Shown here in pieces: positions 1 through 5,701 of a stretch of 6,170 nucleotides of DNA. Position 1 is the first letter of the stretch, and every line of letters begins with the position of its first letter. The notes below the pieces were generated by a model. It did no database searches. It was not told where the DNA came from and saw nothing but the letters and a program-made list of their open reading frames with translations. Source of the stretch: Streptosporangiaceae bacterium (GTDB lineage Bacteria > Actinomycetota > Actinomycetes > Streptosporangiales > Streptosporangiaceae). The position numbers and the translations under genes are program-made. The stretch is from contig JASIJN010000264.1 of NCBI GenBank assembly GCA_030050125.1, positions 1-6,170 of the forward strand, written 5' to 3'.

Positions 1-1301
1 AACTCCTCGGGCCAGTCGACGGTCCCGTCCGGCGCGATGTTCAGCTCGGTCCCGTGCAGCAAGACCATGGGCTCTGTGCCCGGCGGGGCGGCCAGCCCGG
101 CGCCGAGCCGGCGCACCTGCTCCCGCTGGGCCAGCATCTTCTCGTCGGTCATCCGCTGCATGACCAGGTCCGGCGCGTGATCGGTGATCGCATAGTAGGC
201 GTACCCTCTGGCCTGGGCCCTGGCCACCATGTCGCCCAGGGACGCGACGCCGTCGGTCAGGTCGGTGTGCGTGTGCAGGTCGCCACGGATGTCCCCCTCG
301 CCGACCAGCTTCGGCAGGTCGCCGCGCAGCGCCGCGGCCACCTCGCCGGTGTGCTCGCGCAGCGGCGGCGGTATCCACGGCATCCCGAGCCGGCGGTAGA
401 CCTCCTCCTCGGTCCGGGACACGATCTTCTCCCCGGTGACCGCGTCGAAGAGGCCGTACTCGGAGAGCTTGAGCTTCTTGCGCACGGCGATCTCGCGGAT
501 CGCCACGTTGTGCGCCTGCGACCCGGTGAAGTACTGCATCGCCGCGCCCCAGGAGTCCAGCGGGACCACCCGCAGGTCGACCTGGAGTCCCGCGGCGGTC
601 CGGACCGAGGTCTTGGCCGGGCCGGCCGCGATGACCGCCGCCACCTCGGGCAGGCCGGTGAGCGCGGCCATCAGCGGGCCTGAGTCGTCCGCGGCGGCCA
701 GGACGTCGACGTCGCCGACGGTCTCGGCGAACCGGCGCAGCGATCCCGCGGGCGCGCAGCGCAGGCAGCCGGGCACCGCGCTGACCGCCGTGACCACGGC
801 GGCGGCGGTCTCGTCGGCCACGTTCAGCAGCACCCGGCCGGCCGAGGCCTCGAGCAGGTCGATGCCGTTCCGCAGCTTCTCCTCGCTCCTGCTGCCGAAG
901 CCCCGCAGGCCGGCCAGCCGCCCGGCGTCGATCGCCTCGCGCAGCTCGGCCGGGGAGCCGATGCGCAGTTCCCGGTACAGCGTCAGCGCGCGCTTCGGTC
1001 CGAGCCCCGGGATCCGGGTCAGCCGGAGCACCCCGTCCGGGATGTCGGCCCGCAGCCGTTCCAGCGCCGCGAACGTCCCGGTCGCGTTGATCTCGGCGAT
1101 CTTCTCGGCGATGGCCCGGCCGACGCCCGGGATCCCCTGCAGCGCGGCGAGATCCATCCGGGACACGTCGTCGGCGCGGCCGACGATGGCCCGGGCGGCC
1201 CGCTCATAGCTGCGCGCCCGGAACTGGTCGCCGCCCGTCATCAGGTGCAGCTCGGCGTACTCGTTCAGCAGCGCCGCCGCCGCCTCGTTGGGCCGGGGCA
1301 T
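1..1301 (-). CDS. polX: PHP-domain family X DNA polymerase (PolX), 3'-partial
   Basis: Probable bacterial PolX, a DNA polymerase with 3'-5' exonuclease activity used for gap filling in base-excision repair. I translated 433 codons from ATG 1301; the frame stays open to the left edge. An N-terminal helix-hairpin-helix region includes IPGVG (57-61) and IPGLG (97-101), with a further GLRGFG at 131-136. The palm motif GSLRRFAETVGDVDV (186-200) supplies two metal-binding aspartates (D197, D199), and D242 in VDLRVV is the likely third. A PHP domain follows, with DLHTHTD (341-347), ITDHAP (372-377) and HGTEL (416-420), which are metal-ligand motifs of the nuclease. Family members are about 570 residues, so roughly the last quarter is missing. 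The palm and the visible PHP motifs look intact, so an active enzyme is expected. The gene is 47 bp downstream of msrB on the same strand. The start has no strong ribosome site: GGGGCC directly precedes ATG, and CAGAAT lies 6 nt upstream. Confidence 0.95.
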   Translation of the reverse strand, partial: MPRPNEAAAALLNEYAELHLMTGGDQFRARSYERAARAIVGRADDVSRMDLAALQGIPGVGRAIAEKIAEINATGTFAALERLRADIPDGVLRLTRIPGLGPKRALTLYRELRIGSPAELREAIDAGRLAGLRGFGSRSEEKLRNGIDLLEASAGRVLLNVADETAAAVVTAVSAVPGCLRCAPAGSLRRFAETVGDVDVLAAADDSGPLMAALTGLPEVAAVIAAGPAKTSVRTAAGLQVDLRVVPLDSWGAAMQYFTGSQAHNVAIREIAVRKKLKLSEYGLFDAVTGEKIVSRTEEEVYRRLGMPWIPPPLREHTGEVAAALRGDLPKLVGEGDIRGDLHTHTDLTDGVASLGDMVARAQARGYAYYAITDHAPDLVMQRMTDEKMLAQREQVRRLGAGLAAPPGTEPMVLLHGTELNIAPDGTVDWPEE

Positions 1302-1348
1302 GGCCCCATTCTGCCCGGTCGGGCCGGGTCAGGGGTTCGCGCGCGCGG

Positions 1349-1756
1349 TCACCGCTGGTCGGTCGGCTCGAGCGTCAGCGACACCGAGTTGATGCACCAC
1401 CGCTGGTCGGTGGGCACGTCGTAGCCCTCGCCCTCGAACACGTGCCCCAGATGGGAGTCACAGGCCGCGCACCGGACCTCGGTGCGGACCCGGCCCAGCG
1501 AGCGGTCCTCGAGCAGCACCACCGCGTCGCCGGAGTCGGGCTGATAGAAGCTGGGCCAGCCGCAGTGGGAGTCGAACTTGGCGTCCGAGCGGAACAGCTC
1601 GGCCCCGCAGGCCCGGCACCGGTACACGCCCTCGGTCTTGGTGTCGGTGTACTCGCCGGTGAACGGCGCCTCCGTGCCCGCCTGCCGGAGCACGTGGTAC
1701 TCCTCGGGGGTGAGCCGCTGCCGCCATTCGTCGTCTGTGCGCTGCACCTTGTCCAT
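1349..1756 (-). CDS. msrB: Peptide-methionine (R)-S-oxide reductase MsrB
   Basis: Reduces methionine-R-sulfoxide in proteins back to methionine, normally with thioredoxin; expected to be cytosolic since no signal peptide is seen. The protein has 135 residues, close to a stand-alone MsrB domain. Visible family hallmarks are the zinc-binding CxxC pairs C47/C50 (CRACG) and C96/C99 (CAACDSH), the SHCGWPSF block (63-70) and RWCINS (119-124) with catalytic Cys121. C65 in the CGWPSF block sits where the recycling cysteine of 2-Cys MsrBs lies, so a disulfide-resolving mechanism is likely. I chose ATG 1756 because the protein then begins [11 protein letters not shown], as in the family. An in-frame ATG at 1864 would add 36 Arg-rich residues overlapping the end of valS and matching nothing. 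The gene lies 25 bp after valS and 47 bp before polX, all co-directional. No Shine-Dalgarno is visible; TAGTCT lies 8 nt upstream of the ATG. Confidence 0.96.
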   Translation of the reverse strand: MDKVQRTDDEWRQRLTPEEYHVLRQAGTEAPFTGEYTDTKTEGVYRCRACGAELFRSDAKFDSHCGWPSFYQPDSGDAVVLLEDRSLGRVRTEVRCAACDSHLGHVFEGEGYDVPTDQRWCINSVSLTLEPTDQR

Positions 1757-1770
1757 GGACCGTGAGACTA
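1757..1770 (-). promoter_or_regulatory. Putative -10 element directly before msrB
   Basis: The minus strand reads TAGTCT, then eight bases (CACGGTCC), then ATG 1756. TAGTCT fits TANNNT at a distance compatible with a leaderless or near-leaderless msrB transcript. No Shine-Dalgarno is present. msrB could equally be translated from read-through valS mRNA, as the genes are only 25 bp apart. Confidence 0.25.
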
Positions 1771-1781
1771 CCCGGCGGGGG

Positions 1782-4428
1782 TCATAGCGTGACCGCGTGC
1801 ACCGGCTCGCCGTCGGCGCCGGGCCGCAGTTCCACCTCCGCCACCGCGCCCGCGGCCTGGACATCGGGCAGCACCGGGGACAGGGCGGCCAGGTACGGCG
1901 CGGACGCGGTCACCACGAGCCGCTCGGCGCCGGCCCGCATCGGCAGCCTGGCCTGCGACTTCGCCTTGCGGACCGAGGCTATCGCGGCCGAGGCGGCGTC
2001 GAGCAGCTCGTCGCCGGCGCCGTCGGCGAGTTCCCGCAGCGGCCGCGGCTCCGGCCACGGCGCCCGGTGCACCGAGCCGCCCGGCGCGGAGCCGTCATCG
2101 GCCGGGCCCTCGTGCCACCATGACCACGCCTCCTCGGTGACGAACGGCAAAAACGGGGCGAACAGCCGCAGCTGCACCGACAGCGCGACCCGCAGCGCGG
2201 CGATCGCGGACGCGGCGGGTGCCTCGCCGCTGCCGCCGTAGGCCCTGGGCTTGACCAGCTCCAGGTAGTCGTCGCAGAAGAACCAGAAGAACCGCTCGGT
2301 CAGCTCCAGCGCCAGCGCGTGGTCGTAGGCCTCGAACGCCCCGGTGCTCCGCTGCACGACCCCGGCCAGCCGCCCCAGCATCGCCCGGTCCAGGGGCTCG
2401 GTGACCGGGGCCGCGTCGTCCCCGGCGGCGGCCGCCGCCGGCATGCCCAGCACGAACCGGCTGGCATTGAGGATCTTGAGCGCCAGCCGCCGGCCGATCT
2501 TGAGCTGGGCCGGGTCGTAGGCGGTGTCCACGCCGAGCCGGGCGCTGGTGGCCCAGTACCTGACCGCGTCCGAGCCGAAGTCACGCAGCAGGTCGCTCGG
2601 GGTGGTCGCCTGGCCCTTGGACTTGGACATCTTCTTGCGGTCCGGGTCGAGGATCCACCCGGAGATCGCCGCGTGCCGCCACGGCAGCACCCCGGCCTGC
2701 ACGTGGGAGCGCAGCACGGTGTAGAACAGCCAGGTCCGGATGATCTCCGGGCCCTGCGGCCGCAGGTCCATGGGGAACAGCCGGTCCGCGCCGCCGCCGC
2801 CGTCCCTCGCGGCCAGGCCGGCGGCGATCTGCGGGGTGAGCGACGAGGTGGCCCAGGTGTCCATCACGTCGGGATCGGCGGCGAACCCGCCGGGCTGGCC
2901 GCGCTGGCTCTCCTGGTACCCGGGCGGGACGTCGGCGGCCGGGTCGACCGGCAGCATCTCGTCGGAGGGCAGGAGGGGGGCGCCGTAGCGGGGCGCGCCG
3001 TCGGAACCGAGCGGGTACCACACCGGGATCGGCACGCCGAAATAGCGCTGCCTGCTGACCAGCCAGTCGCCCGCCAGGCCGTTCACCCAGTCCTCGTACC
3101 TGGCCCGCATGTGCGGGGGGTGCCAGTCGAGTTCCCGGCCCCGGGCCAGCAGCGCCTCGCGCAGGGCGGGATCCCGGCCGCCGTTCCTGATGTACCACTG
3201 CCGGGTGGAGACGATCTCCAGCGGCGCCTCGCCCCGCTCGTAGAACTTCACCGGGTGCACGACCGGCTCCGGTTCGCCGCGCAGGTCCCCGGACTCGCGC
3301 AGCATCACGGTGATGCGGGCCCGGGCCGCCCGCACCGGCGTCCCGGCCAGCTCCTGGTAGGCGGACCGGCCGTCGCGGCTGGTCAGCCAGGGCAGCGGCC
3401 CGTCCGCCAGCCGCCCGTCCCGGCCGATCACCGGCCTGGTCTCCAGCCGCAGGTCCCGCCACCAGGTCACGTCCGTGGTGTCGCCGAACGTGCACACCAT
3501 CGCGATGCCGCTGCCCTTGGCCGGGTCGGCCAGCCGGTGCCCGAGCACCGGGACCGAGATCCCGAACAGCGGCGTGGCGACGGTCCGGCCGAGCAGGCCC
3601 GCGTACCGTTCGTCGTCGGGATGCGCGACCAGCGCCACGCAGGCCGGGAGCAGTTCCGGCCGGGTGGTGGCCACGAGCACCTCGCCACCCAGCCCCGGTG
3701 CGTCCGGTGCGTTCTGGATCCGGAACGCGATCCGGCAGTAGCTGCCCGCCACCTCCCGCTCCTCCAGCTCGGCCTGCGCGACCGCGGTGCCGAACGTCAC
3801 GTCCCACAGCGACGGCCCCTCGGCCAGGTAGGCCTCGCCCGTGGCCAGGTCGCGCAGGAACGCGCGCTGCGAGACGGCCTGGGTGGCGTCGTCGATGGTC
3901 CGGTAGCAGAGCGACCAGTCCACCGACAGGCCGAGCTGCCGCCACGCCTCGGCGTAGGCGCGCTCGTCGACCTCGGTCAGCTCACGGCACAGCTCGACGA
4001 AGTTCCGCCGCGACACCGGGACGGCCTGGTCCGGCCCGCGCCCGCCCGCCTGGCCCGGGTCCGGCCGGGGCGGGGTGAACCCCGGATCATAGGGCAGCGA
4101 CGGGTCGCAGCGGATGCCGTAGTGGTACTGCACCCGGCGCTCGGTGGGCAGCCCGTTGTCGTCCCAGCCGACCGGGTAGAACACGTCCTTGCCGCGCATC
4201 CGCCAGAACCGCGCGACCGCATCGGTGTGGGTATAAGAGAAGGCGTGCCCGAGGTGGGCCGAACCGCTCGCCGTCAGCGGGGGAGTGTCAATGGCGTAGA
4301 CGTCGCCGCGGCGCCCTGTCCCGGCAGAACTCCCTGTCCCGTCAAACTTGTACTACCCGCGCCTGCGCCCAGCGACGAGTCCACTTGTCCTCCAGGCCGT
4401 CGAGCGAGGGTCGGGCGTCAGGGTTCAT
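1782..4428 (-). CDS. valS: Valyl-tRNA synthetase, with an apparent +1 frameshift near the 5' end
   Basis: Class I synthetase that charges tRNA-Val. Reading from ATG 4428 for 25 codons ([20 protein letters not shown] then AQARV), removing one base near 4353 and continuing YKFDG... to the stop at 1782 gives an 881-residue protein. Numbering on that product: the HIGH-type motif HLGHA is at 58-62, WDDNGLPTE at 88-96, the CP1 editing domain spans ATTRPE (253-258) to [16 protein letters not shown] (305-320), MDTWATSS is at 522-529, KMSKS at 600-604, and the anticodon-binding helices begin near 690. The protein ends after [15 protein letters not shown] (819-833) and a short tail, so the C-terminal coiled-coil arm of E. 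coli-type ValRS is absent. ATG 4199 opens the uninterrupted main frame, but starting there loses the HIGH motif and would give a dead enzyme. As written the gene is broken: frame 0 stops at 4342-4344 and the main frame has TAG just upstream of the tyrosine codon. Sequence error, true mutation or recoding cannot be told apart here. Confidence 0.93.
4314..4341. repeat. Two direct copies of CCCTGTCCCG, 18-bp period, inside valS
   Basis: The 10-mer occurs at 4314-4323 and 4332-4341. The 18-bp period is six codons, so the repeat keeps frame; on the coding strand it gives two Gly-Thr-Gly tripeptides in [14 protein letters not shown]. It lies between the F-D motif and the V-Y-A-I-D-T-P-P segment, a loop whose length I expect to vary in the family. 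A small tandem duplication is a plausible origin. Confidence 0.6.
4350..4357 (-). other. Frameshift site in valS (one extra base)
   Basis: On the minus strand the coding sequence reads GCG CGG GTA GTA CAA GTT TGA, giving A-R-V-V-Q-V-stop. Dropping one base gives GCG CGG GTG TAC AAG TTT GAC, giving A-R-V-Y-K-F-D, which matches the V/Y-x-F-D segment expected just before the catalytic core in this ValRS type. The downstream frame is open from here to 1782 but contains no ATG, GTG or TTG before the HIGH motif. The surplus base therefore lies at about 4353-4356. There is no homopolymer run at the site and no obvious slippery heptamer. Confidence 0.85.
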
Positions 4429-4440
4429 GCCGCCATGGTA
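4429..4440 (-). promoter_or_regulatory. Putative leaderless promoter -10 element of valS
   Basis: Upstream of ATG 4428 the minus strand reads TACCAT-GGCGGC-ATG. TACCAT fits TANNNT, and a 6-nt gap places transcription start at or next to the A of ATG, the arrangement of leaderless actinobacterial genes. No purine-rich Shine-Dalgarno sequence at usable spacing is visible. A TTGTGC hexamer lies 22 nt further upstream, too far for a standard -35. The 109-bp gap to the divergent lipoprotein gene shows no tRNA-like or T-box leader. Confidence 0.35.
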
Positions 4441-4546
4441 GCGCGCCGCCCGGACGGGGGATGCACAAACCAGGGCCGGGCACCGCGCACCGGGGGAGCA
4501 TGTCGGGACTTCCGCAGACTCGGCCGCATTCCGGGGGATGATGATC

Positions 4547-5071
4547 ATGACACGCATTCCGGGCAAGGCCGTCGCCTCCCTGGCCGCCGTCGCGATCACG
4601 GGGGTGCTGGCCGCCGCCTGCGGCTCGTCGGGCCCGGCGACGGGCACCCAGACGCTCGACCTGACCACGCACTCGGTCGTGGCGAACCCCGTCTACCATG
4701 CCGTCGCCAGCGGCGTGATCTCGGCCACCGGGACCGTGCAGGCCGCGTCGTCGGCTGCGAACGCCCCGCTGGTCGCCAGGTTCCCCCGCGGCACCTTCCA
4801 GGTCGGCCACCTGACCGCCGGCAAGGAGGCGGGCAGCATCAACCCCAAGACCTGCGCCGCGGTCTTCACCGTGACCGGCGCCACCTACCAGCTCGGCAAC
4901 GGCACCGGCAGCTACAAGGGAATCACCGGCCACGGGGACGCCGCCCTGAAGTTCAGCGGCACGCTGCCCAAGCTCAGCAACGGCAGCTGCAACGAGTCGA
5001 GCACCGCCGTGCCCGTGCCGGGCAGCACGACCACGACCGTGCGCGCGAGCGGCCCGGTCACCGTTCCCTGA
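4547..5071 (+). CDS. Secreted lipoprotein of an uncharacterised actinobacterial family
   Basis: Predicted 174-residue exported lipoprotein of unknown function. The N-terminus MTRIPGK is basic, followed by a hydrophobic stretch (about 8-24) and a lipobox-like LAAAC with Cys25 as the lipidation site. The -3 residue is Ala, acceptable though not ideal. The mature part is Thr/Gly/Ser-rich and beta-like, with FPRGTF (79-84), NPKTC (99-103), a glycine motif GNGTGSYKGITGHGDA (117-132), NGSC (145-148) and a terminal RASGPVTVP. NPKTC, G-x-G-x-Y-x-G-I-x-G-x-G and the RASGPV ending recur, from memory, in small actinobacterial secreted proteins; a dirigent/allene-oxide-cyclase-like beta-barrel is possible but unproven. 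Cys103 and Cys148 could form a disulfide. ATGs at 4538 and 4541 are in frame, but the GGGGG at 4533-4537 is properly spaced (9 nt) only for 4547. The gene diverges from valS and converges on the PRC-barrel gene. No clear promoter is seen in the upstream gap. Confidence 0.85.
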   Translation: MTRIPGKAVASLAAVAITGVLAAACGSSGPATGTQTLDLTTHSVVANPVYHAVASGVISATGTVQAASSAANAPLVARFPRGTFQVGHLTAGKEAGSINPKTCAAVFTVTGATYQLGNGTGSYKGITGHGDAALKFSGTLPKLSNGSCNESSTAVPVPGSTTTTVRASGPVTVP

Positions 5072-5076
5072 CCGGG
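5053..5076. terminator. Hairpin at the convergent gene ends, possible bidirectional terminator
   Basis: CCCGGTCA at 5053-5060 and TGACCGGG at 5069-5076 form a perfect 8-bp stem with an 8-nt loop, and the lipoprotein stop codon is the first triplet of the right arm. It sits between two convergent genes whose stops are only 24 bp apart, which suits a shared terminator. There is no T-tract on either strand, so it would be of the tractless type often proposed in actinomycetes. Confidence 0.35.
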
Positions 5077-5094
5077 GCGGGGTCGCGGGAGCCT

Positions 5095-5562
5095 TCAGGA
5101 CTGCTTGCGGACCCAGCGCGGGCGCTCGAACCAGCGGCCGAACCACGGGCCCCAGCCCGAGTGAGTCGACGCGCGATCCTCCCGGACCATGTCGGGCTCG
5201 AAGACCGGCGGGGCATTGGGCGCTGGCAGGTCGGCGACCTGCGGCTCCTCGAACCGGCACTTGACGTAGCCGGGGGTGATCGCCTCGACCTGGTCGGCGT
5301 CGACGAACTTGAGCCAGCCTCTGGCCTGCCCCATCCGGAGCATCTCGGCCCTCGCGCGCCGCTCGGTCTTGGCGTGCGGCGCGGCGAGCCCGGTGCCGGT
5401 GTACACCACGATGCCGTCGAACACGTCGAGCTCGGGCACCTCGAGCACGTGCTCGACCACGCCGAACTGCTCGCCGGAGTGGGTGACGACCGGCAGGCCC
5501 GGGCCGACCGCGCGGTAGGACATGGTGGTCTGCTCCTCGTCGCGGTCGAGCGAGTCGTCCAT
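5095..5562 (-). CDS. Small PRC-barrel-like conserved protein
   Basis: A 155-residue soluble protein with no signal peptide or membrane segment. The core GLPVVTHSGEQFGVVEHVLE (22-41), then VFDGIVV (47-53), FVDADQVEAITPGYVKCRF (86-104) and LPAPNAPPVF (112-121), resembles the actinobacterial proteins with a beta-rich PRC-barrel fold, whose roles are mostly unknown. Between the barrel halves is a basic, probably helical insert (about 62-82, HAKTERRARAEMLRM). The end is aromatic and basic (GWGPWFGRWFERPRW, 136-150). Start 5562 is preceded by AGAGG at 8 nt. An alternative ATG at 5523 (MSYRAVGPG) also has GAGGAG at about 9 nt and would give 142 residues. The open frame extends to 5736, but those 58 extra codons look non-coding and overlap the P450 start. 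Transcription is probably from the ECF-like promoter at 5656-5681. Confidence 0.8.
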   Translation of the reverse strand: MDDSLDRDEEQTTMSYRAVGPGLPVVTHSGEQFGVVEHVLEVPELDVFDGIVVYTGTGLAAPHAKTERRARAEMLRMGQARGWLKFVDADQVEAITPGYVKCRFEEPQVADLPAPNAPPVFEPDMVREDRASTHSGWGPWFGRWFERPRWVRKQS

Positions 5563-5655
5563 GTCGCGCACCTCTCGTCGTTCGCTCGCGCCCTCGCCCG
5601 TGCCGCCGGCGAAGCGGCGTTCGCGCGCCTGGGCCCGGGTGTTTGCCGGGGAATA

Positions 5656-5681
5656 AACGTATCGTCGGTGATACCGGTTCC
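5656..5681 (-). promoter_or_regulatory. Candidate ECF-sigma promoter for the PRC-barrel gene
   Basis: On the minus strand GGAAC (5681-5677) is followed after 17 nt by CGTT (5659-5656), matching the GGAAC/T -35 and CGTT -10 of actinobacterial stress ECF factors (SigE/SigH/SigR type). It points toward the PRC-barrel gene, leaving a leader of about 85 nt to ATG 5562. The match is exact in both elements and the spacing is in the usual range, but no experimental support exists. Confidence 0.4.
5659..5674. promoter_or_regulatory. Palindrome GTATC-N6-GATAC in the PRC/P450 divergent region
   Basis: Perfect 5-bp arms, GTATC at 5659-5663 and GATAC at 5670-5674, separated by GTCGGT. The site is AT-richer than its surroundings, lies inside the spacer of the candidate ECF promoter and is 27 bp before the P450 ATG, where a repressor could act on both genes. 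The arms are short, so a chance palindrome is possible. Confidence 0.3.
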
Positions 5682-5691
5682 AGCCACGGAC

Positions 5692-5696
5692 GGAGG
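5692..5696 (+). promoter_or_regulatory. Ribosome binding site of the P450 gene
   Basis: GGAGG lies 5 nt before ATG 5702, which fixes the P450 start. This canonical site contrasts with the three minus-strand genes at the left, which have none. Confidence 0.75.
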
Positions 5697-5701
5697 CCGG
5701 A

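Noticed and set aside
436..1209. Ser/Ala/Arg-rich plus-strand frame opposite polX
   Set aside because: The minus strand here encodes the PolX HhH region and palm, including GDVD; the plus frame is its shadow.
1757..1864. 36-residue N-terminal extension of MsrB
   Set aside because: It overlaps the 3' end of valS, is Arg-rich and resembles no MsrB N-terminus; ATG 1756 gives the usual family beginning.
1782..4199. valS starting at ATG 4199
   Set aside because: This start omits the HIGH motif, which is encoded in the same frame upstream, so it cannot be the true start of a working enzyme.
4429..4537. T-box or other tRNA-sensing leader before valS
   Set aside because: The gap is only 109 bp, has no T-box core sequence or specifier hairpin that I can see, and valS appears to be leaderless.
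2319..4541. 740-codon plus-strand open frame opposite valS
   Set aside because: Its product is low-complexity Pro/Gly/Arg/Val/His with no domain, it lies antisense to clear ValRS motifs, and long spurious frames are normal at this GC content.
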